In this document: piece by piece, positions 35,928 through 45,472 of the stretch
Position numbering within the stretch: position 1 is the stretch's first letter
Layout of the letters: each line of letters opens with the position of its first letter
DNA from: Paenibacillus sp. FSL R5-0341
GTDB taxonomy: Bacteria; Bacillota; Bacilli; Paenibacillales; Paenibacillaceae
Reading direction: 5' to 3'
DNA: 64,000 bases
NCBI RefSeq assembly: GCF_037975235.1
Contig: NZ_CP150241.1
Coordinates: forward strand, 3,596,001-3,660,000
The notes under the pieces: generated by a model
Seen by the model: the letters and a program-made list of their open reading frames with translations, nothing else
Databases searched by the model: none
Told to the model about the DNA's origin: nothing
Position numbers and translations under genes: made by a program

Positions 35928-36305
35928 TCAGCTTCCCCGGTATGTACTGTAACCTCCTGGAGCAATCAATAATGGAATATGGTAATGGTTTGAGGCATCA
36001 GATACGGCAAAACGAATCGGAACAATCGTCCATAGTGCCTGCCCAAGCTCCTCCAACGAACGTTGTGCGTAATAACTCTCGACATGGAATTGAAGCTCAT
36101 ATATCGCTTGCTCCAGCTTGCCGCCATCCAGCAGAGGCGTATCCAAACGTCCATCCGCATTGGTCACCGACTCCGCAACTTTTGTCTTGCTTTCCTGCTC
36201 CCCATCCCTCTTCAGGGTATACAGCTCGATCCGAACACCCGCAGCAGGCACGCCTTTGGATGTATCCAGCACATGTGTTGTAATTCGTCCTTCAGACATC
36301 GACAT
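35928..36305 (-). CDS. pucM: 5-hydroxyisourate hydrolase
   Basis: The 125-residue protein is a transthyretin-like HIU hydrolase. It has the N-terminal THVLDTSKGVPA motif (catalytic histidine at residue 11), an RHF-type central region and the diagnostic C-terminal YRGS (122-125). It converts 5-hydroxyisourate, the uricase product, to OHCU, which the N-terminal domain of PucL then decarboxylates. The start codon overlaps the pucL stop. Confidence 0.95.
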   Translation of the reverse strand: MSMSEGRITTHVLDTSKGVPAAGVRIELYTLKRDGEQESKTKVAESVTNADGRLDTPLLDGGKLEQAIYELQFHVESYYAQRSLEELGQALWTIVPIRFAVSDASNHYHIPLLIAPGGYSTYRGS

Positions 36306-37810
36306 TAGACATCACCTGCTTTCCCGGAGTCATGCCCGTCTGTTCCCAGATCATCCCTTGTCATCGAGAAACCCTGGAATCCGTATGGCGGTCTCGGCTC
36401 GGTAAACACTTTGCCTTCCCCCTCTTTCACTTCCTCTAGAACCGTCTCCCAGGTCCGATTGTTGGATTCAAATGAAACCTCACTCAGTTGCTCAAATCGA
36501 CTTAACAACCTTCGTCCAATCTGGTAGATCAGATGTTGAATGGATGCAGAGCGACACTCATGAAATACCGCCGCAGCCAAATCTCTGACCTGTTCCGCCG
36601 CTACATACCGCCCACGCTGATCATCCATGCCATCTCTCGGATCGTCATAACGCCAATTAATGTTCAGGAAAATAAATAACGGTCGATCCCATGTCTCTGG
36701 AAGCGTGGTATATTCATCCTGCATAAATCCGGCAAATTCACTGCCTTTGACCTTGATCAGCCTCAGATCGGCTACACCACTGAAATGGTTGCTTAATTCA
36801 ATTGAGTCTCCTGTTCGTTCTGCTTCCACGGCAGCTGTCGCACGATCATTCTGCGAATAACGAAATACGAGCGCACTCGGTCGATAACTTCCTTCTAATC
36901 CAATGGGTATATCTTCAAAAGGAATCTGGTCCGCTGTCATCTGAACCTTGCTCATCTGCGGATACGTCTCCAGGAAACGCCGACTTACCATCGCAAGAAA
37001 CCCTTCCACCGTCGCCCCTGTGTAATCGGCTGCATGTTTGAGAATGAAATTCTTCATCGAATCGGTTGCCACCACCAGCGAATTATCCCCTTCTGCAAAA
37101 GAAGGCAAGAATTCATCGCCCTGCACAGCGACCTTGATGTTCAAGCCAAACAGAATATTGCCGCGTCCCATAAACGGAGATTCCGGAATGGACTGAATAC
37201 CCGTCAACGGCTTGGCGTAGGAACGGTACATCCATACATCGCCTTTGCCATAATACATGGTCCGCTGCTGTACAGCGGCTGGCTTGCTTACAAACTCATG
37301 TTCATGACCGATCTGTGCGAGCCATTGCTCCAAACGAATGCCCGCAATTTTGAATACTTCCTTCAAAGCAGTCTCGAATTCTTCTTCCCTGCCTCGGCGA
37401 TGACGTTGCCGCATGGATTCGAGGATGGAACTTGCAGTATGGCCTTTTACGGCCAATATGAATGGAAAGCCAAATTGGCTTGTATATGCTTTGTTTAATT
37501 GTTGAAGTTCGTTGTATTGCTCCTGTGACAGCGAGTCAAGCCCTGCACCAGCCTGCTCCTGAACGGAGTTGCTGCTCATGCTGATTCGCGCTCCAAGATC
37601 CGGGTGATTTCGAAGCAGTTGCAATTTCACCTGTTCATTCGATGCCTGAACCACCTTCTTCATCACATTCATCATCTGTTCAAATGAATCGAAAGGTCGT
37701 GAAAGCCCGGAACGTTCAGCCACCCATGGTGATTCCTCAAATAAGCCGCCAAACGTATGCACGAACTGCGTGATAGACCAGTTGTTAACAAGTTTAATTA
37801 AGTCGCTCAT
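36305..37810 (-). CDS. pucL: bifunctional OHCU decarboxylase/urate oxidase
   Basis: The 501-residue product joins an OHCU decarboxylase domain (about residues 1-165, with NHPDLG near 75) and a cofactor-free uricase made of two tunnelling-fold halves (about 175-485). PucL oxidises urate to 5-hydroxyisourate and also converts OHCU to S-allantoin. The ATG at 37810 has CGGAGG upstream; an ATG 13 codons earlier does not. It is the first gene of the pucL-pucM-pucH-pucF-pucG-Ntn hydrolase operon, under a promoter with an upstream TnrA/GlnR-type box. Confidence 0.95.
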   Translation of the reverse strand: MSDLIKLVNNWSITQFVHTFGGLFEESPWVAERSGLSRPFDSFEQMMNVMKKVVQASNEQVKLQLLRNHPDLGARISMSSNSVQEQAGAGLDSLSQEQYNELQQLNKAYTSQFGFPFILAVKGHTASSILESMRQRHRRGREEEFETALKEVFKIAGIRLEQWLAQIGHEHEFVSKPAAVQQRTMYYGKGDVWMYRSYAKPLTGIQSIPESPFMGRGNILFGLNIKVAVQGDEFLPSFAEGDNSLVVATDSMKNFILKHAADYTGATVEGFLAMVSRRFLETYPQMSKVQMTADQIPFEDIPIGLEGSYRPSALVFRYSQNDRATAAVEAERTGDSIELSNHFSGVADLRLIKVKGSEFAGFMQDEYTTLPETWDRPLFIFLNINWRYDDPRDGMDDQRGRYVAAEQVRDLAAAVFHECRSASIQHLIYQIGRRLLSRFEQLSEVSFESNNRTWETVLEEVKEGEGKVFTEPRPPYGFQGFSMTRDDLGTDGHDSGKAGDV

Positions 37811-37847
37811 GTTAGAACCTCCGGTCTGTTGTAGATTATTGTTCTTC

Positions 37848-37876
37848 ATTCTAAGTGTCGTTCAATGTCGCGACAA
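37848..37876 (-). promoter_or_regulatory. promoter of the pucL operon
   Basis: On the minus strand TTGTCG (37871-37876), a 17-bp spacer and TAGAAT (37848-37853). The -35 box lies inside a perfect 10-bp palindrome TGTCGCGACA (37866-37875), a candidate regulator site. Transcription should start near 37841. Confidence 0.6.
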
Positions 37877-37893
37877 CAATATTCACGCAATTT

Positions 37894-37910
37894 TGTAATA
37901 TAACATAACA
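37894..37910. promoter_or_regulatory. TnrA/GlnR-type nitrogen control box before pucL
   Basis: TGTAATATAACATAACA fits TGTNA-N7-TNACA exactly. It is centred about 60 bp before the predicted transcription start, close to where TnrA activates nitrogen-limitation genes in Bacillus. Confidence 0.72.
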
Positions 37911-37974
37911 TCAGAGTTGTGATTTGTTTGCTGTGCACGGGAAGATCAGCTTTTGTTGTCCTCAAACATGAATA

Positions 37975-38002
37975 AACCGCACTCCATCAAGGGAATGCGG
38001 TT
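37975..38002 (-). terminator. pucR terminator
   Basis: AACCGCATTCC pairs with GGAGTGCGGTT (one G-T) over a 6-nt loop on the minus strand, followed by a modest T-rich tail. It lies 47 bp after the pucR stop. Confidence 0.65.
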
Positions 38003-38048
38003 CTTGGGGGTCTGGCCCGTAGTATTGTCATGATGCACAATATGCGGT

Positions 38049-39671
38049 CTAGAGTTGAACATTTTGCGGTCTTGCAGCTGCTTTGTCCCGCACAAACTTG
38101 CGGAAGGTGAATACCAGCTTTAATTTAAGTAGATCATTTGTCTTTTTAAAGTCCATTTGCAGTAAGCTACCGACTTTCTCCATCCGATAGGTGACCGTGT
38201 TCCGGTGCACAAACAGCTGCTTGGCAGCTTCATTGATCAGTCCGTCATTCTCGATAAAGGACTCCAATGTATTCATCAGCACCTGATTGGGATCACCATC
38301 CCTGGCAAGTAACGGTTCAAGTACTTTATTGCAATAGTTCTCCATGATGTTATCCGGTACGTGTTGGAACACATAGGCAAATTCGAGCATTTCAAATTGC
38401 AGCGCACGGTCTTTCATGCCGAACCGACGAGCCAATTGTCGAGTATCCAAACACTCCTGATACGCTTCACGGAGCGATTTGGGCTCATGCTTCATTTTGC
38501 TGATCCAGAAGCGCGGAGCCGGTGCCCCTTTCGCTTCTTGTGCTGCCAGAACATCACCGAACCGGTTCAATAGAAAACCTGACAGCTCCTCTCCATAATC
38601 TCGCCCTGTTGGACAGGTATAGATGGACAGAATGCCATCTTCGATCTGAAAATGCTGCGAGGCCGTGAACTGCATCAGCGGATTGTATTGCAACTCACGA
38701 TGAATCTGTTTAAGTAGCTTTCCCTCAGCAAACAGAGTCGGCTCAAGCGTGATCAGCACGCACTGATAGGTTCCCTGGAACAGATGGACACCTTTGTTCT
38801 CACTCAAGGTGGTCAATTCCTGAACCGTCATTTTGTTATCCAGATACTGTGAAAGCAATGTACGCATCTCATCTTGTACGGTCGGATTAATATGCTCACG
38901 ATAGGTCATATCCATATAGAATGCCAGTACATCGGCAGCCTGTTGGAACAGCTCTTCCTCTGCCCGAAGCGATAGGGCTGAATCTGTAAACACAAGCAAC
39001 GACCCGTATTCTTCATCATTTTGCTTAATCGGTACACGGTGACAGCTTCCCTGATTCCATTTCACTCGGTGCATGACGGATTTCCAAGGCCAGCCCTGTG
39101 TTACCGCATCTCCCGCAATGCCTTCACTGCCATAGAGCACATGCCCACGAGAACCAATGACGGCAAGCGGATAGTTCAGTACCGTGGCTAGTTCTGCAAA
39201 CACATTCCGGTGTGGCTGCTGTTGCAGCGCAAACTGCATTAATTTCTTCTGCTTCTGCACGACCTCATGCAGCAATCGATTACTGCGTTCATGTTCAGCC
39301 TTGAACAAGGCATTCATCTGGTCCGAGAACGTGAATTGAAAAGGAAGTTCAAGCAGAGGTAAACGAAGTCGATCGGCTTCCTCGACAATGCCTTGGGGAA
39401 TGGACTGCCAGAAACGCCCCAGCTTGATGCCGAGTCCTGCACAACCACGTTCATTCAAGCGCCGCATCAAACGTAGTGCATCCGTCTCGCTGTCTTTCAT
39501 AATAAAAGCGGTGGTGAACAACATTTCTCCGGATTTGATCCAATCCGCGATATCAGGAGCGTCCATGACGTTAACGGATTTCATCATCCGTGAAGTCCCT
39601 TCTCCACCCGCAACCAGTTTGGCCTCCGACAACGGGTATACCTGTAAAGCCTCTTTGACCGTAAGTTGCAT
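38049..39671 (-). CDS. pucR: PucR-type transcriptional regulator of purine catabolism
   Basis: From the ATG at 39671 (GGGAGG upstream) the protein has 540 residues. The N-terminal PucR domain (about 5-125) contains WIKSGEMLFTTAF and GCAGLGIKLGRF. A long central region follows, and a C-terminal PucR-type helix-turn-helix (about 470-525) reads NEAAKQLFVHRNTVTYRM. In Bacillus PucR activates puc genes when allantoin or related ureides are present. The gene lies directly upstream of the pucL operon in the same direction, with its own terminator. A nitrogen box and a palindrome lie in its upstream region. Confidence 0.9.
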   Translation of the reverse strand: MQLTVKEALQVYPLSEAKLVAGGEGTSRMMKSVNVMDAPDIADWIKSGEMLFTTAFIMKDSETDALRLMRRLNERGCAGLGIKLGRFWQSIPQGIVEEADRLRLPLLELPFQFTFSDQMNALFKAEHERSNRLLHEVVQKQKKLMQFALQQQPHRNVFAELATVLNYPLAVIGSRGHVLYGSEGIAGDAVTQGWPWKSVMHRVKWNQGSCHRVPIKQNDEEYGSLLVFTDSALSLRAEEELFQQAADVLAFYMDMTYREHINPTVQDEMRTLLSQYLDNKMTVQELTTLSENKGVHLFQGTYQCVLITLEPTLFAEGKLLKQIHRELQYNPLMQFTASQHFQIEDGILSIYTCPTGRDYGEELSGFLLNRFGDVLAAQEAKGAPAPRFWISKMKHEPKSLREAYQECLDTRQLARRFGMKDRALQFEMLEFAYVFQHVPDNIMENYCNKVLEPLLARDGDPNQVLMNTLESFIENDGLINEAAKQLFVHRNTVTYRMEKVGSLLQMDFKKTNDLLKLKLVFTFRKFVRDKAAARPQNVQL

Positions 39672-39691
39672 GGACACTACCTCCCATATAT

Positions 39692-39711
39692 ATAACACAT
39701 AAATGTGTTAT
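39692..39711. promoter_or_regulatory. palindrome next to the pucR ribosome binding site
   Basis: ATAACACA and TGTGTTAT form perfect 8-bp arms around TAAA, ending about 10 bp before the pucR ribosome binding site. It could be an autoregulatory operator or a translation-controlling hairpin. Confidence 0.5.
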
Positions 39712-39783
39712 TCTCGTTCCTACATCTTTATTCTGGATTATATTTCTAATTAAATATATATTCATCCATTTAACTCGGTTTGT

Positions 39784-39800
39784 TGTTAAGTATTATAACA
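39784..39800. promoter_or_regulatory. TnrA/GlnR-type nitrogen control box before pucR
   Basis: TGTTAAGTATTATAACA fits TGTNA-N7-TNACA exactly. On the minus strand it contains TATAAT, so the bound protein would cover a possible -10 element about 120 bp before the pucR start. Confidence 0.7.
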
Positions 39801-39836
39801 TCAAATTCCGGAATAAAGCTTACACGGCAAAAAAAT

Positions 39837-39887
39837 AAAACCTATGACCTAATTACAGCGCACTCTCCTGTAATCGGCATAGGTTTT
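39837..39887 (-). terminator. hybrid kinase gene terminator
   Basis: AAAACCTATG pairs with CATAGGTTTT, with a second paired block (ATTACAG/CTGTAAT) inside, and a run of seven T follows on the minus strand. It lies 5 bp after the kinase stop. Confidence 0.82.
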
Positions 39888-39891
39888 CAGA

Positions 39892-42636
39892 TCAGATTTC
39901 TAATGTTTCGTGATTCATCCATAATTTCATACGCGATAATACTTCTTTGATATTCAGCGGTTTGCTGAGATAGTCCGAAGCACCTGCTGCAATACATTTC
40001 TCCCGATCCTCTTTCATGGCCTTGGCAGTCAGCGCAATAATCGGAAGCTGAGTCAGACCAAGTCGTTCACGGATCTGGCGAGTTGTCTCGTAGCCATCCA
40101 GTTCAGGCATCATGATATCCATCATGATGATATCAGGTTTGACTCCTCCACGCTCCAACAATTCCAGACACTCGTATCCGTTCTGCGCTGAAATGACATT
40201 CATACCGTATTGCTCAAGCGCGTTAGCCAGGGCATATACATTACGTATATCATCATCAACGACAAGTACTTGGCGTCCGCTGAGCAGCGCTTCTTCCAGA
40301 GGTGTTAATAACACGTCCGATGGAGCTGCGGTCAATGAAGGAAGTTTGTTAATCTCTGGTGTGGTGCTAGCCACCTCATTCAGGAACAGCCGAGATGCTT
40401 GTATAGTCTCAGGTTCATCTCTTCGCAGCGGCAGGAACAGTGTGAACACACTGCCATGTCCTTCACGGCTTGTTGCCGAGATTGAACCACCCAGCAGGGT
40501 CGCAAGCGATTGAGAGATGGACAAGCCCAGCCCAGTCCCCCCGTATTTACGTGCTGTAGCTCCGTCTGCCTGTTTGAATGCATCGAAGATCTGCACGAGT
40601 TTGTCATCTGCAATCCCGATCCCTGTATCACTGACGGAGAAAGCAATCACTTCGGTCTCTTGGCCGTTCGTTTCTGGGTTCGCCAGACTCATTCTGGAGA
40701 TCGTTAAGGCAACTTCACCCTGACTGGTGAACTTGAATGCGTTCGAGAGCAGATTTCGGAGAATCTGATGCAATCTCATCTCATCCGTCACGATCGTTTC
40801 CGGCAAAGGACTTTGGAGCTGAATCCGGAAATCTATTTTCTTCTGTTCCGCCGTTTTCAGGAAATACTGGTTCATGACTTCCGGAACACTGCCCAGATAG
40901 ACATCATCGAAATCCACTTCCATCTGTCCGGCTTCCACCTTGGATAGATCCAGAATATCATTGATCAGGTTCAGCAGATCTTTGCCTGATTTGTGAATGA
41001 CTGAAGCATAGTTCTGCTCTTCACTATTCAGGTGTTGATTTTTATTCTCAGACAATATTTCAGATAAAATTAACATGCTGTTGAGCGGTGTCCGCAGTTC
41101 ATGGGACATGTTCGCCAAGAATTCGGATTTGTACCCCGAGCTCGTTCGTAACTGATCCGCAACAACCGAAAGTTCATTGGCTGATGTCTCTGCAGCGCTC
41201 TTCTGTACTTCCAGACGATCGTTCAGCATATGAAGCTCTTCGGTCTGCATCTGCAGTTCCTCCGTCTGAGATAGCATCTCTTCGGTCTGAGCCTGAAGTT
41301 TCTCCGATTGAGCCTGTAGCTCTTCATTCAGAACTTGTGACTCATCATATAGTTGCTGTAATTCCATACGAGTGACGGTGGAGTGTAGTGAAACACCGAA
41401 AATCTCTGTCAGTTCTTGCATGAGCTTCATGTCACTCTCCTGCAGCGGCTTCATTGAAGCAAGCTCGATTACCGCAATCGTTCTGCCTTCAAAGAGGACC
41501 GGTACTACGGTAAGTGATGTGGCCGATGCATACCCAAGACCCGAAGAGATTCGGATATAATTTTGGGGTAGATCATTCATGCGCAAGACTCGCTTCTCGA
41601 CAGCACTTTGACCTACAAGCCCCTCACCCGGGGCAAGCGACACTTTACCAAGTGAACGTTCTTTCTCTCCATCCGCAGCATATGCAGCCACACGCAGCAG
41701 TCTATTGTCTTTCAAATAATATAGGACGCTATAAGGCACTCCAAAAAGAATGGCAAGTTCGTTCAGGAACAAGCGTGACAATCCCTCTAGATTGGTCGGG
41801 TTCTGCAAAAGTGTGGCAATGCCCGTAATCTGGTCCTTGATCCGATTCTGTTCCTGTACTTCATCCAGCAACTTGTTCGTTTCATTCCCCAGATCACCCA
41901 CTTCATCACGTGTTCGCACCTGAATTCGCTGCTTCAGGTTCCCACCTTTGGAAATATCACTGATCGTGTGCATGACATCTCGTAACGTTTTGACGATATT
42001 CCCTGAGATTACAATCGCAGCGGTGATTGATAATGCTGCAATAACACCCCAGAGCGTATACATAATCGTCAGCAGTGTGGAGCTGCGTGCGGCAAGATCG
42101 GTTACCCTTGCTTCTGTCAGCGCAATTTCGGTGCTGCGGAAGGTCGCGAGCTGGGTTCTCAGCAGATCGATTTCGGTTTTACCCGGATCAGACTGGAAGA
42201 AAGCAATTACCTTTGCTTGATCCCCTTGCTTTTTCAAGTTTACCGACGGTTCCCCAGCGATCTCAATCCAGCGTGTAATATGTGATTTGATATTCTGCAG
42301 ACTCTGCTGCTGTGAAGGATTGTCACTAATGAGAGCATTTAGCTGATCATAGTTGGTATTCCACTGCGAGAGGCCTTGGGAATAAGGTTCCAGGTAACTT
42401 TCATTGCCTGTAATCATGAATCCACGCTGTCCTGTTTCCATGTTCAAGACATTTTTTTCAATCGCGTTGGTCAGATTGTGCACTTCCAGATCATGATGGC
42501 TGATAAAATCATTTTCCTTTTGTAACACATTGATTTGGGCCGTAAGAACTAGCAAAACAGCACCAAATAAAACTACAACCACAAGATAGCCCAATAGAAT
42601 TTTGGAGCGTATCGTAAATCTTCTCGTTTTTGACAA
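39892..42636 (-). CDS. membrane-bound hybrid sensor histidine kinase/response regulator
   Basis: From a TTG at 42636 (GGAGG 8 nt upstream) the protein has 914 residues. It has a first membrane helix (about 15-35), a CHASE3-like extracellular domain (about 40-175), a second helix (about 190-212), HAMP (about 213-265) and GAF (about 280-425). A long coiled coil with QTEEL-type repeats (about 428-500) comes next, then HisKA with the phosphorylated histidine in NMSHELRTPL. An ATPase domain with DTGIGI and GGTGLGLS motifs and a C-terminal receiver with phosphoacceptor in MMDIMMPELDG complete it. No separate response regulator or HPt gene lies beside it. The signal and output are unknown. The upstream ATG at 42678 has no ribosome binding site. 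Confidence 0.9.
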   Translation of the reverse strand: MSKTRRFTIRSKILLGYLVVVVLFGAVLLVLTAQINVLQKENDFISHHDLEVHNLTNAIEKNVLNMETGQRGFMITGNESYLEPYSQGLSQWNTNYDQLNALISDNPSQQQSLQNIKSHITRWIEIAGEPSVNLKKQGDQAKVIAFFQSDPGKTEIDLLRTQLATFRSTEIALTEARVTDLAARSSTLLTIMYTLWGVIAALSITAAIVISGNIVKTLRDVMHTISDISKGGNLKQRIQVRTRDEVGDLGNETNKLLDEVQEQNRIKDQITGIATLLQNPTNLEGLSRLFLNELAILFGVPYSVLYYLKDNRLLRVAAYAADGEKERSLGKVSLAPGEGLVGQSAVEKRVLRMNDLPQNYIRISSGLGYASATSLTVVPVLFEGRTIAVIELASMKPLQESDMKLMQELTEIFGVSLHSTVTRMELQQLYDESQVLNEELQAQSEKLQAQTEEMLSQTEELQMQTEELHMLNDRLEVQKSAAETSANELSVVADQLRTSSGYKSEFLANMSHELRTPLNSMLILSEILSENKNQHLNSEEQNYASVIHKSGKDLLNLINDILDLSKVEAGQMEVDFDDVYLGSVPEVMNQYFLKTAEQKKIDFRIQLQSPLPETIVTDEMRLHQILRNLLSNAFKFTSQGEVALTISRMSLANPETNGQETEVIAFSVSDTGIGIADDKLVQIFDAFKQADGATARKYGGTGLGLSISQSLATLLGGSISATSREGHGSVFTLFLPLRRDEPETIQASRLFLNEVASTTPEINKLPSLTAAPSDVLLTPLEEALLSGRQVLVVDDDIRNVYALANALEQYGMNVISAQNGYECLELLERGGVKPDIIMMDIMMPELDGYETTRQIRERLGLTQLPIIALTAKAMKEDREKCIAAGASDYLSKPLNIKEVLSRMKLWMNHETLEI

Positions 42637-42755
42637 CGCGGAAACCTCCAAATATATACGAATCCCATTCACGTACATTAAAACTGTTGCATATGTAGTT
42701 TATATGTATACGTATAGTCTGACAAGCTTTAAGTTCATTCATCTGCATTAGAAAA

Positions 42756-42777
42756 ACGACCTGCTTCCACAGGTCGT
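42756..42777 (-). terminator. fumC terminator
   Basis: The stem ACGACCTG/CAGGTCGT with a 6-nt loop is followed by five T on the minus strand, 38 bp after the fumC stop. Confidence 0.82.
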
Positions 42778-42814
42778 CATCTTCATCGATCTAAATTCCT
42801 CATTTAGGCTGATT

Positions 42815-44203
42815 TTAGGCCTTTGGAGCGATCATTTTGGCTGGATCGACATATTGATCAAATTGCTCTTCCGTAAGCAGGCCCGTTTGTAACGTCGCCT
42901 GTTTCAAAGACAATCCTTCTTTATGCGCAAGCTTTGCAATTTTGGCTGCATTCTCATATCCAATATGCGGGTTGAGCGCTGTAACGAGCATAAGTGAGTT
43001 GTTCAGATTATGTTCAATCTGATCCAGGTTAGGCTCGATGCCTACGGCACACTTGTCATTAAACGCAATAATGGAGTCCGCCAGAAGTTGCACAGATTGC
43101 AGGAAGTTATAGATGATAACCGGTTTGAATACATTCAGTTCAAAATTACCCTGACTCGCTGCGAATCCAATCGCTGCATCATTCCCCATGACCTGCGTAA
43201 CCACCATGGTGATGGCCTCACTCTGAGTTGGATTGACTTTACCTGGCATAATGGAGCTGCCTGGCTCATTCTCCGGAATACGGATTTCTCCCAATCCACT
43301 GCGAGGGCCACTGGCTAACCAGCGGACGTCATTGGCGATTTTCATCAAATCAGCTGCAAGCGCTTTAACCGCACCGTGCGCATACACAACCTCATCATGA
43401 CTCGTAAGTGCATGGAATTTGTTTGGTGCAGATACAAAATCTTTACCTGTATGCTTGCCAATCTCCTTGGCAGTAAAGTCTCCAAAGTCCGGATGCGCAT
43501 TAATGCCCGTTCCGACAGCTGTACCGCCGATCGCAAGCTCCTTCAGGTACTGCACACTTTCACGAATCATGCGCTCGCTCTTGCCCAACATAGCTTCCCA
43601 ACCACTGATCTCCTGACCGAGCGTAATCGGTGTTGCATCCTGAAGGTGGGTACGTCCAATTTTGATAATATCCTTGAATGTATCCGACTTGTCTGCAAAA
43701 GTGGCTTTCAATACCGCGATTGCTGGCAAAAGTTGATCCTCAACAGCCAGAACACCTGCGACATGCAGAGCCGTTGGGAATGTGTCGTTAGAGCTCTGGG
43801 ACATGTTCACGTCATCATTTGGATGCAGACGCTCTTCCTTGCCCTTTTGCTCCAGCAGTTGGTTACCCAGATTAGCAATGACTTCGTTGACGTTCATGTT
43901 GGATTGTGTTCCGCTTCCTGTCTGCCACACAACCAGTGGGAAATGGTCGTCAATTCGGCCTGCAATAATCTCGTCTGCTGCATAAGCAATGGCATCGGAC
44001 TTGGCCGCAGATAATTTACCTAATTTATGGTTACTGGCCGCAGCACTTTTTTTCAAAATGGCAAGGGCACGTATAACTTCCATCGGCATATGTTCACTAC
44101 CAATCGGAAAGTTCTCCTTGCTGCGCTGCGTCTGAGCTCCCCACAGCCTGTCGGCTGGTACTTTCATTTCGCCTAACGTATCTCTCTCAATGCGGTATTC
44201 CAC
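42815..44203 (-). CDS. fumC: class II fumarate hydratase
   Basis: The 462-residue product matches FumC in length and sequence. It has [14 protein letters not shown] (near residue 98), the [14 protein letters not shown] stretch (near 126) and the fumarase/aspartase signature [11 protein letters not shown] (near 318) with the catalytic serine loop. It interconverts fumarate and L-malate in the citric acid cycle and needs no iron-sulfur cluster. The start is a GTG at 44203 with GGAGGAGG upstream; the longer in-frame ATG 23 codons earlier overlaps the promoter. Confidence 0.95.
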   Translation of the reverse strand: MEYRIERDTLGEMKVPADRLWGAQTQRSKENFPIGSEHMPMEVIRALAILKKSAAASNHKLGKLSAAKSDAIAYAADEIIAGRIDDHFPLVVWQTGSGTQSNMNVNEVIANLGNQLLEQKGKEERLHPNDDVNMSQSSNDTFPTALHVAGVLAVEDQLLPAIAVLKATFADKSDTFKDIIKIGRTHLQDATPITLGQEISGWEAMLGKSERMIRESVQYLKELAIGGTAVGTGINAHPDFGDFTAKEIGKHTGKDFVSAPNKFHALTSHDEVVYAHGAVKALAADLMKIANDVRWLASGPRSGLGEIRIPENEPGSSIMPGKVNPTQSEAITMVVTQVMGNDAAIGFAASQGNFELNVFKPVIIYNFLQSVQLLADSIIAFNDKCAVGIEPNLDQIEHNLNNSLMLVTALNPHIGYENAAKIAKLAHKEGLSLKQATLQTGLLTEEQFDQYVDPAKMIAPKA

Positions 44204-44263
44204 TTGCTTGTCCTCCTCCAAAAAGATGGTTTGGGTCTCTACAAAGCTTGTGTATCTCGTCAT

Positions 44264-44293
44264 ATTATACATGATTTACGAGCAGGTTTTCAC
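44264..44293 (-). promoter_or_regulatory. promoter of fumC
   Basis: On the minus strand TATAAT (44264-44269) lies 18 bp after a weak -35 box GTGAAA (44288-44293). The start of transcription would be about 55 bp before the GTG. Confidence 0.5.
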
Positions 44294-44336
44294 CTTTTCG
44301 ACAAAATTGTAAGCGTAGCGCAAAATGAGCGTGAAT

Positions 44337-45347
44337 TTATTTTTGTGACGCAATGGGATACAATCGGCTAGTTTGTTCGAACAGTTCACCTGGCTCCAGA
44401 CCGATCAATCCGATTTCTTCCGCCGGGATGCCTTCAACATTCGGGGCATTAACCAGGTTCATCTGTGGTTCAGGACAGAAGAATTCGCCACCCATGTTAT
44501 TGTTCCAGATCATCCAATGCTTGTACGATGTACCCACATCATATACCAGTTTGTCTCCAGTACGATGATCCGTAAGTTCCATATAGTTACGCCCATTCTG
44601 AGGTTCTGCGGTGTAATGATTATCCATAGCTGCAAAGAACGGACTAACTCCGTCTTTCTTCAATTGTTCTTCCTCAGGTGTAAGCGGTTGAAATTGTCCA
44701 GTTGGCAACGAACGCTCATTCAATTCACGGCGTTGTCCAATCGTAATTTTGGCCGTGTAGTCCGAGGCTTGGCTGTCTGGTGCGAACGGTACAGCGATCG
44801 CCGTGTGGAATGCAAACAGGTTAGGCATGTATTCCTTACCGTTATTGCGCACGATCAATTGCTGCTGAAGTCCTTGGCTACTCAAAGAGTAACGAAGCGT
44901 TACCGTGAACGTAAACGGCAGGTACTGATGGAATGTATGTCCCTCTTTCACGTCCTGGCTAAGCAGCACATAACTCTCCAATTGGTCAGAACCATATCCC
45001 TCAACCTTCCACTCAGCATCATGCAAAAATCCATGCAGATGGTTACCTGTAGCCGGTTCGTTCACAGGCAATTGATAGACTTTACCATTCCAGGGGAAGC
45101 GACCATCCTCATAACGGTTCGGCGGAGAAAGAATTGGAATTCCATAGACCGCAGGTGCAGCCATAAACTCATCCATCTGATCCTGATTCGGCTCTCTCAA
45201 GTAACGGAATCCCTTTTCGGTATTCCGGAAAGCGACGAGGTTGGCACCCACGCTTGGAATAACTGCCGCTTCAAATTGATTAAAACGAAGCCAGACGGCC
45301 GGAATCTCTCCAAATTGTTCTTCGAATGCTGCATTTTGCTGTGTCAT
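44337..45347 (-). CDS. aldose 1-epimerase family protein
   Basis: From the ATG at 45347 (AGGAGG upstream) the protein has 336 residues with the beta-sandwich galactose-mutarotase-like fold. GIPILSPPNRYEDGRFPWNG near residue 68 is the conserved N-terminal substrate region, HLHGF near 95 carries the catalytic histidine pattern, and FFCPEPQMNLVNAPNVEG near 290 holds the candidate catalytic region. Such enzymes convert alpha and beta anomers of aldoses or act on hexose-6-phosphates. It is a single-gene unit between fumC and an MBL hydrolase. The natural sugar is not evident. Confidence 0.85.
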   Translation of the reverse strand: MTQQNAAFEEQFGEIPAVWLRFNQFEAAVIPSVGANLVAFRNTEKGFRYLREPNQDQMDEFMAAPAVYGIPILSPPNRYEDGRFPWNGKVYQLPVNEPATGNHLHGFLHDAEWKVEGYGSDQLESYVLLSQDVKEGHTFHQYLPFTFTVTLRYSLSSQGLQQQLIVRNNGKEYMPNLFAFHTAIAVPFAPDSQASDYTAKITIGQRRELNERSLPTGQFQPLTPEEEQLKKDGVSPFFAAMDNHYTAEPQNGRNYMELTDHRTGDKLVYDVGTSYKHWMIWNNNMGGEFFCPEPQMNLVNAPNVEGIPAEEIGLIGLEPGELFEQTSRLYPIASQK

Positions 45348-45472
45348 CGTTATATGTACCTCCTGCATACTAAGGTTATATTATACGGCTCGACTATATC
45401 ATGCCCGGGCACAAAATAACAATCTATGATAGAGAACAAATTCATGATTGAGCCTCAAAAAAGACATGAAAA

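Noticed and set aside
44373..45419. Long plus-strand frame of 348 codons antisense to the aldose-epimerase-like gene
   Set aside because: The protein has no family-like features and mirrors a real gene with a good ribosome binding site on the other strand.
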